In this document: positions 51,549 to 63,407 of the stretch, piece after piece
Layout: each line of letters starts with the position of its first letter
How positions within the stretch are numbered: position 1 is the first letter of the stretch
Assembly: GCF_019024325.1 (NCBI RefSeq)
Contig: NZ_JAFNJS010000004.1
Location: 124,001-188,000, forward strand
Origin: Falsiroseomonas tokyonensis
GTDB lineage: Bacteria > Pseudomonadota > Alphaproteobacteria > Acetobacterales > Acetobacteraceae
DNA: 64,000 bases
Reading direction: 5' to 3'
Program-made: the position numbers and the translations under genes
The notes under the pieces: generated by a model
What the model was told of the DNA's origin: nothing
Database searches by the model: none
What the model saw: only the letters and a program-made list of their open reading frames with translations

Positions 51549-52774
51549 AGCGCCACGCCGAGGCGCGCAAGATCGCGCCAGTAATCCGGATAGGTTTTCG
51601 CCACGCAGCCCGGGTCCAGGATGGTCACGCCGGGCACCATCAGCCCGACCAGCGCCAGGCTCATGGCGATGCGGTGGTCGCCATAGGTCTCGATCCGTGC
51701 CGGCCGGAAGTTTTCGCGGGGCTGCGGCGTCACCAGAAGGTCGTCGCCGACTTCCACCGCCAGCCCGGGGGCAATGCGGGACAATTCGGTGGCCATGGCG
51801 GCGACGCGGTCGCATTCCTTCACGCGCAGATTGGCGATGCCGGTGAAACGCACCGGCGTCGCATTGAAGGCCGCGAGCACCGCGAGAGTCGGCACCGCAT
51901 CCTGCATCTGCGATCCTTCGATCTCCGCCGGCAAATGCGGGAATTGCCGGATCAGCGCCTGCGCCTGCGCATCCGGCTGCGTGAAGTTTTCCGCCCCCAG
52001 ATCGATGGCACCGCCCGTCAGCACCTCCACCGCCCAGAGATAAGTCGCGGCCGAGGCATCCGGCTCCACATGCAGATCGGCCGCCCGGTAGCCGCCGGGC
52101 TGCACAAGCCAGGCCGCCGCGCTCTCCTGCGTCACCGTCGCCCGGAAGTGGCGCATGGCGGCGACGGTCAGGTCGATATAGCCGCGCGCGCCGATCGCAT
52201 CGCCGGCCAGCGTCACGCGCACCGGCCTGGCGCCGCAGGCCGCCAGCATCAGGATGGCCGAAAGATATTGGCTGGACAGGCCGGCATCCACCGTCACCGC
52301 CTCGCCGGCAAAACCGCCGCGCCCCTGCACCGTCACCGGCGGGCAGCCCGTCGGCGCCTCGGCCGTCACGCCGAGCGCCGCCAGCGCGGTCACCAGCGGC
52401 GCGATCGGCCGCTTCTGCATATGCGCATCGCCGGTCAGCACCACAGGCCCATCCGCCAGCGCCGCCGCCGCGGTCAGGAAGCGCGTCGCCGTGCCAGCAT
52501 TGCCGAGGAAGAGCGGCGCCGCCGGCGCGCGCAGCGCCCCGCTGCCGGTCACCACGAAGCTCGTCGCGTCCGGCTCCGCCACCGTCACACCCATGGCGCG
52601 CAGCGCCTCGGCCATATGCCGCGTGTCGTCGCTTTTCAGCGCGCCGGTGATCCTGCTGGTCCCCCGCGCCAGCGCCGCCAGCAGCAGCGCCCGGTTGGTG
52701 ATGGATTTCGACCCCGGCGGCGCCACGCGCCCGCGCAGCGGCCGGCCCGGCGGCACGATGGTCACCGCCTGCAT
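51521..52774 (-). CDS. aroA: 3-phosphoshikimate 1-carboxyvinyltransferase (EPSP synthase)
   Basis: A 417-residue EPSP synthase. It has PGSKSITNRALLLAALA (residues 20-36), LFLGNAGTATRFLTAA, SSQYLSAILM, and C-terminal RVKECDRVAAMATEL plus YGDHRIAMSLAL. It joins PEP to shikimate 3-phosphate. The GNAGTATR loop is of the general class I kind with threonine where E. coli has methionine. It overlaps the GNAT gene tail to tail by 28 bases and follows gshA on the same strand by two bases, which is an unusual operon partner. Confidence 0.95.
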   Translation of the reverse strand: MQAVTIVPPGRPLRGRVAPPGSKSITNRALLLAALARGTSRITGALKSDDTRHMAEALRAMGVTVAEPDATSFVVTGSGALRAPAAPLFLGNAGTATRFLTAAAALADGPVVLTGDAHMQKRPIAPLVTALAALGVTAEAPTGCPPVTVQGRGGFAGEAVTVDAGLSSQYLSAILMLAACGARPVRVTLAGDAIGARGYIDLTVAAMRHFRATVTQESAAAWLVQPGGYRAADLHVEPDASAATYLWAVEVLTGGAIDLGAENFTQPDAQAQALIRQFPHLPAEIEGSQMQDAVPTLAVLAAFNATPVRFTGIANLRVKECDRVAAMATELSRIAPGLAVEVGDDLLVTPQPRENFRPARIETYGDHRIAMSLALVGLMVPGVTILDPGCVAKTYPDYWRDLARLGVALQAESGFAI

Positions 52775-52776
52775 GG

Positions 52777-54120
52777 TCAGGCCTCGGCTTCCGCAAAAAT
52801 CCGCGAAACGTCGCCGCCCCAGGCGCCTTCCCAGCGCTGCAGCCAGCGCTCCGCCTGGGTGATGCCGGATTCCGCGATCTCGGCCAGCGGCGCCAGGTAC
52901 ACCTCCTCGCCCAGCCCGCGCGCCCGCAACCCCTCGCGCGAGATCGCCACCGCATCGCGCGCGGTCGCCTGCAGCGTACGCCCGCGGATGGTGGCGGCCA
53001 GCGCCTGCTGCGGCACGGCGTTCCGCAGCAGCTTCATCTCCTCCACCGTCCAGCCGCGGATCAGCGCCGCCGCCGCCTTCTGTGCCGCATCGTCATAGAG
53101 CAGCCCGGTCCAGAAGGCCGGCTGCGCCATCAGCATCGCCGGGCTGCCGGCATCCGCGCCGCGCATCTCGAGAAAGCGCTTCAGGCGCACATCGGTGAAG
53201 ACGGTGGTGACGTGGTCCGCCCAGTCCCCCATCGTCGCCTCATGCCCCGCCAGCTTCTCCGCGCGGCCCTCCAGGAAGGCGCGGAAGGACACGCCCGCGG
53301 CGTCGATGTACTGGCCATCGCGCATGATGAAATACATCGGCACGTCGAGCACGAACTGGGCAAACCGCTCGAACCCAAAACCGTCCTCGAAGGCCACGGG
53401 CGGGATGCCCGTGCGGTCCGGGTCGGTATCCGTCCAGACCCGTCCGCGCAGCGTCAGCAGGCCGGAAGGCTTGCCCTCCAGGAAGGGCGAATTGGCAAAC
53501 AGCGCGGTGGCCAGCGGCTGCAGCGCGAGCGAGACGCGCAGCTTCTCCACCATGTCCGCCTCGTCGCCGAAGTCGAGGTTCACCTGCACCGTGCAGGTGC
53601 GCAGCATCATATCGAGGCCCATGCCGCCGACCATCGGCATGTAGCGCCGCATGATCGCGTAGCGCCCCTTCGGCATCCAGGGCATGTCCTCCCGCTTCGC
53701 CAGCGGGTGGAAGCCCAGCGGCGCGAAGCCGAGGCCGAGCGGCCCGGCCACCTCATGCACCTCCCGTAGATGCTCGGCCAGCTCCACGCGGCCGGCATGC
53801 AGGTCCTCGACCGGCGCGCCCGAAAGCTCGAACTGCCCGCCCGGCTCCAGGCTGACGGAGCCGCCGCCGCGCTTCAGGCCGATGACATTCCCGGCGTCCA
53901 GGATCGGCTCCCAGCCCTTCGCCTGCAGCCCTTCCAGCATCGCCTTGATGCCCCCCGGCTCATAGGGCGGCGGCGCGAAGCCTGCCCGAGAAAATCCGAA
54001 CTTCTCGTGCTCCGTGCCGATCCGCCAGGCGGCCTTGGGCTTGGACCCTTGGGCGAACCACTCGGCCAATTGGCGCGTGGAGGTGATCGGCGTCAGGTCG
54101 GCCTCGCCGGGATTCGACAT
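52777..54120 (-). CDS. gshA: Glutamate--cysteine ligase (plant/alphaproteobacterial type)
   Basis: A 447-residue GCS2-type enzyme for the first step of glutathione synthesis. It has RIGTEHEKFGF (residues 33-43), SVSLEPGGQFELSG, MPKGRYAIMRRYMP, and a RTCTVQVNLDFG strand of the active site. Alphaproteobacterial GshA of this type carries redox-sensitive cysteines; Cys in RTCTVQ is visible. ATG 54120 overlaps no other gene. It forms part of a gshA-rsmE-ubiA neighbourhood common in related bacteria. Confidence 0.94.
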   Translation of the reverse strand: MSNPGEADLTPITSTRQLAEWFAQGSKPKAAWRIGTEHEKFGFSRAGFAPPPYEPGGIKAMLEGLQAKGWEPILDAGNVIGLKRGGGSVSLEPGGQFELSGAPVEDLHAGRVELAEHLREVHEVAGPLGLGFAPLGFHPLAKREDMPWMPKGRYAIMRRYMPMVGGMGLDMMLRTCTVQVNLDFGDEADMVEKLRVSLALQPLATALFANSPFLEGKPSGLLTLRGRVWTDTDPDRTGIPPVAFEDGFGFERFAQFVLDVPMYFIMRDGQYIDAAGVSFRAFLEGRAEKLAGHEATMGDWADHVTTVFTDVRLKRFLEMRGADAGSPAMLMAQPAFWTGLLYDDAAQKAAAALIRGWTVEEMKLLRNAVPQQALAATIRGRTLQATARDAVAISREGLRARGLGEEVYLAPLAEIAESGITQAERWLQRWEGAWGGDVSRIFAEAEA

Positions 54121-54169
54121 GCTGTGCGTTCTCTTCCAGGCGTCCAGCCGGGGCGGTTGCCCCGGCCGA

Positions 54170-54889
54170 TCAGGCCCAATCGCCCATCAGCGCCTGCAGC
54201 GCCGCGAGCCCGGCCACGGCCGCGGTCTCGGCCCGGAGAATCCGGGGCCCGAGTGCGGCCGGCACTACAAAGGGCCGCCGGCGCAGGTCGTCAAGTTCCG
54301 CCTCCGCGAAGCCGCCCTCCGGCCCCACCAGCAGGGCCAGCGGCGCGCCTTCCGGCCGGGCCAGTTCGCGCAGCGGGCGCGCCTGGCTGCGCTCCATGGC
54401 GACCACCAGCGGCGCCCCGTCCCAGCCATCCAGCAGGCGATGCAGCGGCACGGCTTCCGCCACCTCCGGCACAGACAGCCGCTCGCATTGCTCCGCCGCG
54501 CCGCGGGCGATGGCGGATAGCCGCGCGGCATTGGCGCGGTCCGCCACGGTGCGGCGGGTCAGCACCGGCTGGATGAGGGTCGCGCCCAGCTCCGTCGCCT
54601 TCTCCACCACCCAGTCCATCGCATCCCGCTTCAGGGCTGCGACCAGCAGGCGGCATTCCGGCTCGGCCGCCGGTGGGCGCGCCTGGGCGCCAATGGCAAA
54701 GCGGGCGCGGTCCTTGCGGATCGCCTCGATGGTCGCGTCCCATTCCCCGTCGCGCGGGTTGAACAGCCGCACCGCATCGCCGGGGCCGCGCCGCAGCACC
54801 GTGCCGATGTGATGCGCCTGGCCGGGCGCGGCCTCCACCAGGTGGCCCTCGGCCAGAGGCTGATCGATGAAAAGACGGGGGATGGACAT
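54170..54889 (-). CDS. rsmE: 16S rRNA (uracil-1498-N3)-methyltransferase
   Basis: A 239-residue SPOUT methyltransferase. It has an N-terminal PUA-like domain with HHIGTVLRRGPGD, then the RsmE signature DWVVEKATELGA, LLVGPEGGF and LGPRILRAETA, which form the knot that binds S-adenosylmethionine. It modifies the decoding region of the small ribosomal subunit. Length is normal. It is divergent from ubiA with only 29 bases between start codons, so both promoters must overlap neighbouring coding sequence or each other. Confidence 0.94.
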   Translation of the reverse strand: MSIPRLFIDQPLAEGHLVEAAPGQAHHIGTVLRRGPGDAVRLFNPRDGEWDATIEAIRKDRARFAIGAQARPPAAEPECRLLVAALKRDAMDWVVEKATELGATLIQPVLTRRTVADRANAARLSAIARGAAEQCERLSVPEVAEAVPLHRLLDGWDGAPLVVAMERSQARPLRELARPEGAPLALLVGPEGGFAEAELDDLRRRPFVVPAALGPRILRAETAAVAGLAALQALMGDWA

Positions 54890-54918
54890 CCAGAACCTCC
54901 GCGGACAGGTATAGGACC

Positions 54919-55818
54919 ATGACCGGCTGGACCGATATCCGCGCCACCGGCTGGGTGGCCCGCCTGCCGCCCGGCTGGCGCCCCTATGCGCTGCTCGGCC
55001 GCTTCGACCGGCCGATCGGCGCCTGGCTGCTGCTGCTGCCCGGCTTCTGGGCCTTTGCGATGGCCGCGCCGGGCTGGGCCGAGGGTCTGCGGCTGGCGCT
55101 GCTCTTCACCATCGGCGCCTTCGCCATGCGGGCGGCGGGCTGCGTGGTGAACGATCTCTGGGACCGGGACCTGGACCGCCAGGTGGAGCGCACCCGCGGC
55201 CGGCCACTGGCCGCCGGCATGGTCACCCCCTTCCAGGCGCTGGTCTTCCTGGCGGCCCTCTGCCTTGTGGGGCTGCTGGTGCTGGTGCAGCTGCCGCCGG
55301 CGGCCATCACTGTGGGCCTGGGCTCGCTGCTGCTGATCGCGCTCTATCCGTTGGCCAAGCGGGTGACGGACTGGCCACAGGCGGTGCTCGGCCTGGTTTT
55401 CTCCTGGGCCGCACCCACCGGTTATGCGGCGGCGACCGGCGGCCTCGGCTGGCCGGCCCTGCTGCTCTGGGCCGCCGGCTTCTTCTGGATCCTGGGCTAT
55501 GACACGATCTACGCCCATCAGGACCGGGAGGATGATGCGAAGGTCGGCATCCGCAGCACCGCGCTGCGGCTGGGCGCCGGCACTGCGCGGTTCCTGACCT
55601 TCTGCTACGCGGCCATGCTGGCGCTGCTGGTCGCCGCCGGGCTGCTGGCCGGGCTGCATTGGCTGTTCCTGCCGGCCCTGCTGCCGGCGGCCGCGCTGCT
55701 GGCGCGACAGGTGCTGACGCTGGACATCGATGACCCGGAACGCTGCCTGATGCTGTTCCGCTCCAACCGCGAGGTCGGCTTCGCCATCGCGCTGGCTTTC
55801 CTGGCCGGCCGGCTGTGA
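54919..55818 (+). CDS. ubiA: 4-hydroxybenzoate polyprenyltransferase
   Basis: A 299-residue membrane prenyltransferase with about eight helices. It shows the first aspartate motif NDLWDRDLDRQVE (Asn78, Asp79, Asp82) and the second YDTIYAHQDREDDAKVG. It joins the polyprenyl chain to 4-hydroxybenzoate in ubiquinone synthesis, a pathway also served by the flavin hydroxylase at 39.1-40.2 kb. Its stop overlaps the GTG of the next gene (GTGA), so it leads a small operon with a methyltransferase and two more genes. Confidence 0.94.
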   Translation: MTGWTDIRATGWVARLPPGWRPYALLGRFDRPIGAWLLLLPGFWAFAMAAPGWAEGLRLALLFTIGAFAMRAAGCVVNDLWDRDLDRQVERTRGRPLAAGMVTPFQALVFLAALCLVGLLVLVQLPPAAITVGLGSLLLIALYPLAKRVTDWPQAVLGLVFSWAAPTGYAAATGGLGWPALLLWAAGFFWILGYDTIYAHQDREDDAKVGIRSTALRLGAGTARFLTFCYAAMLALLVAAGLLAGLHWLFLPALLPAAALLARQVLTLDIDDPERCLMLFRSNREVGFAIALAFLAGRL

Positions 55819-56459
55819 GCGACCCGGAAAGCTTCATCCTCGCCCATACCGCCATCGCCTGCCCTTCCCTGGTGCCGGAGCTGCGCCTGCACCTGGCCAC
55901 CGAGATCACCCCGATCTGGCAGGCCACCGAGTCCTGGCTGGCGCAGGAAGGCATCGAGCCCCCCTTCTGGGCCTTCGCCTGGCCCGGCGGCCAGGCCCTG
56001 GCTCGCACGGTCCTGGACCAGCCCGGGCTGGTCGCCGGCAAGCGCGTGCTGGATTTCGCCGCCGGCTGCGGCATCGGCGCCATCGCCGCCGCCCTGGCCG
56101 GCGCCGCCAGCGTCGAGGCCGCCGAGATCGACCCTCTCGCCCTGGCCGCCACCCGCCTGAACGCCGCGCTGAACGGCGTGGAGGTGGCAACGCCCGAGGG
56201 CGATGTGGTGGGTGCCGCCTGCCGCTGGGACCTGATCCTGGCCGGCGACGTCTGCTACGAGGCGCCGATGACCGCCCATATCCTGCCCTGGCTGCGTGCC
56301 ATGTCGGCCGCCGGCGCCGAGGTCTGGATCGCCGATCCGGGCCGCGCCTATCTGCCGCGGGACGGCATGACGCTGCTCTCCACCCACCTGGTGCCGACGA
56401 CGCGGGAGCTCGAAGACCGGGACACCCGCCAGGTGACCATCCACCGCCTGCTGCCGTGA
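55815..56459 (+). CDS. Class I methyltransferase, METTL20/ETF-beta lysine methyltransferase-like
   Basis: A 214-residue SAM-dependent enzyme starting at GTG 55815. It has an N-terminal EITPIWQATESWLAQ segment, PFWAFAWPGGQALAR (typical of the METTL20 group), the SAM motif VLDFAAGCGIGAIAAAL, and the post-I motif AAEIDPLAL. Bacterial members methylate lysines of the electron-transfer flavoprotein beta subunit. Coupling to ubiA fits an electron-transport theme. Specific target is inferred from the family. Confidence 0.84.
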   Translation: MSDPESFILAHTAIACPSLVPELRLHLATEITPIWQATESWLAQEGIEPPFWAFAWPGGQALARTVLDQPGLVAGKRVLDFAAGCGIGAIAAALAGAASVEAAEIDPLALAATRLNAALNGVEVATPEGDVVGAACRWDLILAGDVCYEAPMTAHILPWLRAMSAAGAEVWIADPGRAYLPRDGMTLLSTHLVPTTRELEDRDTRQVTIHRLLP

Positions 56460-56881
56460 TTCTCGCGCAGGCCCGGCGCTTCCTCGAAACCGTCTGGCCG
56501 GAGTGGCACGCCGAGCGCGGCCGCCCCCTGCCCGCCATCCCCTCCACCGGCACCTGCGGCCGCTCCGCCTGCTTCCTGCAACGCGTGCTGGCGGAGGCCG
56601 GGCAGGAGGCCCGGATCCGCCACGGCTGGTTCCTCGCCCCGGGCCGCCCGCCGGCGCGCCATGCCTGGGTGGAATCGACGGGGCTGATCCTGGACCTGAC
56701 CGCGGACCAGTTCGGCGCGCCGCCCCTCCTCGGCTGCCCGGCGCCCGATGCCCGCTACCGCCCGGGGACCGACACCGCGGATCCGTCCTTCCAGGCGGCC
56801 CGCGCCGTCGCCGTGGCGGCGATCTGGCCGCGCTGGCAGGCCGCGACATTTCTCCAATCCGGCGGCCACCCGCCCGGCTAG
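56456..56881 (+). CDS. Small transglutaminase/papain-like-fold protein of unknown role
   Basis: A 141-residue protein starting at GTG 56456, overlapping the previous stop. It contains STGTCGRSACFLQRVLAEAG (Cys about residue 34), RHAWVES with a histidine, and LILDLTADQFG with an aspartate, in the order and spacing of the Cys-His-Asp triad of transglutaminase-like folds. I do not recognise a named family. Translational coupling with the methyltransferase suggests a related job, but its target is unknown. Confidence 0.6.
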   Translation: MILAQARRFLETVWPEWHAERGRPLPAIPSTGTCGRSACFLQRVLAEAGQEARIRHGWFLAPGRPPARHAWVESTGLILDLTADQFGAPPLLGCPAPDARYRPGTDTADPSFQAARAVAVAAIWPRWQAATFLQSGGHPPG

Positions 56882-56913
56882 CCTCGGCTCCCCAAGGAGC
56901 AAGGAGGTTCGTG

Positions 56914-57306
56914 ATGCTGTGCCCCACTTTGCGCTACCAGGACGCCCCGGCGGCGCTGGATTGGCTGGAACGCGCCTTCGGCTTCCGCCGCGGCCTGGTG
57001 GTGCCCGACGACAAGGGCGGCATCGCCCATGCGGAGCTGCATCTGGGCGAAAACGGGCTGGTGATGCTCGGCTCGGTCCGCGCCGACGGTTTCGGCCAGG
57101 CCCCCGGCCAGCTCGGCGGCATCACCGGCAGCATCTATATCCGCACCGAGGATGCCGATGCGGCGCATGCCCGCGCCCTGGCGGCCGGGGCGGAGCTGGT
57201 GCGGCCGCTGCAGACCACCGACTACGGCAGCCGCGATTTCACGGTGCGCGACCCGGAAGGCCATGTCTGGTCCTTCGGCACCTATTGGCCGGACCCACCT
57301 GTGTGA
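56914..57306 (+). CDS. Glyoxalase/VOC-superfamily protein
   Basis: A 130-residue protein of the vicinal-oxygen-chelate fold. It opens with PTLRYQDAPAALDWLERAFGF, has HAELHLGENGLVMLG, a central IYIRTEDADAAHARALAAGAE helix, and ends DFTVRDPEGHVWSFGTY. Such small VOC proteins include antibiotic-binding and glyoxalase-like types; no substrate can be named. ATG 56914 follows AAGGAGG with proper spacing, while the GTG one codon upstream is too close. Confidence 0.84.
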   Translation: MLCPTLRYQDAPAALDWLERAFGFRRGLVVPDDKGGIAHAELHLGENGLVMLGSVRADGFGQAPGQLGGITGSIYIRTEDADAAHARALAAGAELVRPLQTTDYGSRDFTVRDPEGHVWSFGTYWPDPPV

Positions 57307-57390
57307 AAGTTTCGGGACAGTCATGAGACTGGCTTGTCGCAGCGGGGGCGGCATGCGACCGGGGCGCGCCATCATCCCAGGCCCCCAAAA

Positions 57391-59589
57391 ATGCGCCTTC
57401 GCACCCTGCTGCTCGCCAGCCTCTGCGCCACCCCGGCCTGGTCGCAGGAGGCGCCGTTCTTCAACCGCATCGCGACCATCGAGGCGGTGCGCATGCTGCC
57501 CCCCGGGCAAGACCGCAGCGGCCGGTCCATCGCGGAAATCGTCGCGGCCTCCGGCGACGGCAACACGCTGGTCTATGTCGATGGCGGCCAGCGCGGCCTC
57601 GGCTTCGTCGATATCACGGACCCCGCAGCGCCGCGCCCGGCCGGCTTCCTGCCGCTGGATGGCGACCCCACCTCGGTGGCCACGCGCGGCGGCCGCGCCT
57701 ATGCGGTGCTGGACACCTCGCCGAACAAGACCGAACCCTCCGGCCACGTCGTGGTGGTGGATATCGCCGGCCGCCGCCCGGAACAGGCCTGCGAGCTGGG
57801 CGGCCAGCCGGATGCCGCGACCATCAGCCGCGACGGCGCCACGCTGGTCATCGTCATCGAGAATGAAAGGGACGAGCGACTCGACGGCGGCCGCATCCCG
57901 CAGCTGCCGCCCGGCAACCTCACCACCATCCCGCTGACCGCCACCGGCCTGGATTGCGCCGCGCTGCGCCGCGTGGACCTCACCGGCATCGCCGCCGTGG
58001 CGCCGACCGACCCGGAGCCGGAATTCGCCGATGTGAATGGCCGCGGCGAGGCGGTGGTGACGCTGCAGGAGAACAACCACATCGCCATCGTGAACCTGGC
58101 CGAGGGACGCGTCGTCGCGCATTTCAGCGCCGGCACGGTGGATCTCGATCAGGTCGATGGCCGCCGCGACAATGTCATCCGCCCCACCCAGCGCCTGGCG
58201 GGCCTGGTGCGGGAACCCGATGCGGTGCGCTGGCTGGATGACGAACGCTTCGTCACCGCCAATGAAGGCGACATGGTCACCGGATCCCGCGGCTTCACCA
58301 TCTTCCGTCGCGACGGCAGCGTGGAATGGGATTCCGGAAATCTGCTGGACCATCTGGCGATCCGCCTCGGCCACTACCCCGAGGCACGCTCCGCCGCCCG
58401 CGGCAATGAGCCGGAGGGCGTGGAGATCGCCACCTTCGGCGATCGCCGGCTGATCTTCATCGGCTCCGAACGCGCCTCCCTGGTCAGCGTCTGGCAGGAT
58501 CGCGGCCCGGGCCGGGCGCCGGCCTTCCTGCAGGCGCTGCCGGTGGGCGTGGCGCCGGAGGGGATCCTCGCCATCCCCGCCCGCGGCCTGCTGGTGGTAG
58601 CCGGCGAGGGCGACAATCCGGAGATCGGCCTGCGCTCCACCCTAACGATCCATCGCCTCGGCACCGGCCCGGCGGCCTATCCGACCCTGCAGTCGGAGAA
58701 CGGCCCGCAGGGCACGCCGATCCCCTGGGGTGCGCTGTCCGGCCTGACGGCGGATCGCAGCCGCCCCGGCCAGCTGCATGCGGTGACCGACAGCGTCTAT
58801 GCCGAGGCGCAGATCCTGGCGATCGACGCCACCGCGACCCCCGCCCGCATCACCCGCAGCGTCACCGTCACCCGCAACGGCGCGCCCGCCCAGAACCTCG
58901 ATATCGAGGGCATCGCGATGCGCGCCGATGGCAGCTTCTGGCTGGCCTCGGAAGGCAATCCCGAACGTGCCCAGAACAAGACCGCGAACCTGCTGCTGCG
59001 CGTCTCAGCCAGCGGCGCGATCGAGGAGGAGATCGCCCTGCCCGAGGCCCTGGCCGCCACCGCCAGCCGCTTCGGCTTCGAGGGTGTGACGGTGACCGGC
59101 GAAGGGGCGGAGGAAGCGGTCTGGATCGCCGTGCAGCGCCCCTGGTCCGGCGCGCCCGAAGGCCATGCCATGATCCTGCGCTACCTGCCCGCCACCCGCG
59201 CCTGGGGCGTGCTGCACTTCCCGCTGGACCGCTCGCCGGCCGGCTGGATGGGCCTGTCCGAGATCACTGCCGTCGGCCCGGACCGCTTCGTGGTGATCGA
59301 GCGCAACAACCAATGGGGCGAGGCCGCGATCAAGCGCCTGGTGCTGGTGTCGACCGCCGGCCTGACCCCGGCGGAACCCGGCGCGGCGCAGGTGCCCGTC
59401 GTCGCCCGCCGCCTGCTGCGCGACATGGTGCCGGACCTGGCCGCCGCGCGCGGCGTGGTGCAGGAGAAGCTGGAGGGTTTCGCCATCGACGCTGCCGGCG
59501 AGGCCTTCGCGGTGACGGATAATGACGGCGTGCAGGGCACTTCGGGCGAGACCCAGTTCCTGCGCCTCGGCCGCCTGCCGCTCGATTGA
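57391..59589 (+). CDS. Secreted esterase-like phytase-domain protein
   Basis: A 732-residue protein with a signal peptide (RLRTLLLASLCATPAWS, cleavage near residue 19). The first part is a beta-propeller with YVDGGQRGLGFVDITDP-type strands. From about residue 420 an esterase-like activity of phytase domain follows, with GALSGLTADR, LDIEGIAMRADGSFWLASEG and GFEGVTVTGEG blocks, all acidic calcium-type sites. It probably hydrolyses phosphate esters in the periplasm. ATG 57391 opens the signal peptide; there is no strong ribosome-binding site. Confidence 0.8.
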   Translation: MRLRTLLLASLCATPAWSQEAPFFNRIATIEAVRMLPPGQDRSGRSIAEIVAASGDGNTLVYVDGGQRGLGFVDITDPAAPRPAGFLPLDGDPTSVATRGGRAYAVLDTSPNKTEPSGHVVVVDIAGRRPEQACELGGQPDAATISRDGATLVIVIENERDERLDGGRIPQLPPGNLTTIPLTATGLDCAALRRVDLTGIAAVAPTDPEPEFADVNGRGEAVVTLQENNHIAIVNLAEGRVVAHFSAGTVDLDQVDGRRDNVIRPTQRLAGLVREPDAVRWLDDERFVTANEGDMVTGSRGFTIFRRDGSVEWDSGNLLDHLAIRLGHYPEARSAARGNEPEGVEIATFGDRRLIFIGSERASLVSVWQDRGPGRAPAFLQALPVGVAPEGILAIPARGLLVVAGEGDNPEIGLRSTLTIHRLGTGPAAYPTLQSENGPQGTPIPWGALSGLTADRSRPGQLHAVTDSVYAEAQILAIDATATPARITRSVTVTRNGAPAQNLDIEGIAMRADGSFWLASEGNPERAQNKTANLLLRVSASGAIEEEIALPEALAATASRFGFEGVTVTGEGAEEAVWIAVQRPWSGAPEGHAMILRYLPATRAWGVLHFPLDRSPAGWMGLSEITAVGPDRFVVIERNNQWGEAAIKRLVLVSTAGLTPAEPGAAQVPVVARRLLRDMVPDLAAARGVVQEKLEGFAIDAAGEAFAVTDNDGVQGTSGETQFLRLGRLPLD

Positions 59590-59596
59590 GCCCCGC

Positions 59597-59902
59597 TCAG
59601 CCGATCGGCCCGCGGTCGATCCGGCTGAGCACCTCGTTCACGCCGCGATAGGTCGCCTCGATGCCCGTCACGCCCCGCGCCGCCAGGCGTTGCGCATGCA
59701 TGGCGTGATAGGCCTCGGCCGCGGCGCGCGTCTCGAACAGATAGACGCCGCCGGCGCGCCCCGCGGCAGGCTCCTCCGTCCAGATCTTCCAGAGCAGGCC
59801 GTGCTGGCCGGCAATATCCTCCGCCAGCGGCTTCAGCGCCTCGGTCCGCTCGGGGCCGAAGGCGCTGTTGGGGAAGTCGAAGATCAGGACGGTGGCGGCC
59901 AT
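59597..59902 (-). CDS. YdhR-like monooxygenase-fold protein
   Basis: A 101-residue protein of the dimeric alpha-beta barrel type, with VLIFDFPNSAFGPE at the start, LLWKIWTEEPAAGRAGGVYLFE in the middle and AYHAMHAQRL helices. This matches the YdhR (putative mono-oxygenase) family, whose substrate is undefined. It is the last gene of the sugar-acid operon, 13 bases after the hydrolase stop. An ATG seven codons upstream at 59923 overlaps that gene and is an alternative start. Confidence 0.78.
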   Translation of the reverse strand: MAATVLIFDFPNSAFGPERTEALKPLAEDIAGQHGLLWKIWTEEPAAGRAGGVYLFETRAAAEAYHAMHAQRLAARGVTGIEATYRGVNEVLSRIDRGPIG

Positions 59903-59915
59903 GCGGGACCCGGCA

Positions 59916-60761
59916 TCACCCATAGGCGACCGTCTGTTGCACCTGCTCGCCCAGCCCCTGGATCGACAGGCGCATCGTCTGCCCCGCCTTCAGGAAGACC
60001 GGCGGCTTCTTGCCCAGCCCGACGCCCGGCGGGGTGCCGGTGGAGATCACGTCGCCCGGATGCAGGGTGATGAAGTGGGAGACATAGGAGACCAGGTGCC
60101 GCACCCCGAAGATCATGGTGCGGGTGGAGCCGTCCTGCATCCGCACCCCGTCCACATCCAGCGTCATCGCCAGGTCCTGCGGGTCCGCCACCTCGTCCCT
60201 GGTGACCAGCCAGGGGCCGAGCGGGCCGAATGTGTCGCAGCCCTTGCCCTTGTCCCAGCTGCCGCCGCGTTCGATCTGCCATTCGCGCTCGGAGACGTCG
60301 TTGCAGATGGCATAGCCCGCCACATGCTCCATCGCCGTCTCCTCGGGCACGCATTTCGCGGTGCTGCCGATGATGATGGCGAGCTCAACCTCCCAGTCCG
60401 TCTTCACCGAATCCTTCGGGATGATGACATCGTCATTCGGGCCGCAGACGGCGCCGAGCGACTTCAGGAAGACGATCGGCTCCTTCGGGATGGCCGCGCC
60501 CGTCTCCGCCGCATGGTCGGCGTAGTTCAGCCCGATGCAGACGAAGTTCTTCATCCCCGCAACGCAGGGGCCGAGGCGCGGCGTGCCGGTGACGGCGGGC
60601 AGGCTGGAAGGCTCCAGCGCCGCGATCTGCGCCAGGCCCGCGGCCGAAAGCGCCACCCCCGACAGGTCCGGGATCACCCCCGAAAGGTCGCGGATGGTGC
60701 CGGAGCTGTCCAGCAGGCCGGGCTTTTCCTGGCCCGCAGGGCCGTAGCGAAGGAGTTTCAT
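59916..60761 (-). CDS. Fumarylacetoacetate-hydrolase-family protein (likely 2,4-diketo-3-deoxy-sugar-acid hydrolase)
   Basis: A 281-residue FAH-fold enzyme. It has FVCIGLNYADHAAETG (residues 73-88), the metal-binding acidic residues in TDWEVELAIIIG, GYAICNDVSERE, KGCDTFGPLGPW and STGTPPGVGLG. Relatives include ureidoglycolate-lyase-like proteins and the hydrolase that ends the L-rhamnose/L-fucose diketo pathway. Next to an SDR and an IlvD/Edd dehydratase, the latter role is the best reading: cleavage of a 2,4-diketo-3-deoxy acid to pyruvate and a hydroxyacid. Confidence 0.87.
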   Translation of the reverse strand: MKLLRYGPAGQEKPGLLDSSGTIRDLSGVIPDLSGVALSAAGLAQIAALEPSSLPAVTGTPRLGPCVAGMKNFVCIGLNYADHAAETGAAIPKEPIVFLKSLGAVCGPNDDVIIPKDSVKTDWEVELAIIIGSTAKCVPEETAMEHVAGYAICNDVSEREWQIERGGSWDKGKGCDTFGPLGPWLVTRDEVADPQDLAMTLDVDGVRMQDGSTRTMIFGVRHLVSYVSHFITLHPGDVISTGTPPGVGLGKKPPVFLKAGQTMRLSIQGLGEQVQQTVAYG

Positions 60762-60796
60762 AATATGCCTATACCCGTGTTGGGGGGATCGCGGAA

Positions 60797-63348
<2,552 letters not shown>

Positions 63349-63407
63349 GGCGGTTCCCCCATCGGCCTGTGCCGTTGGGGGAAGTGAGGCGCCGCACCGC
63401 CCTTTCG

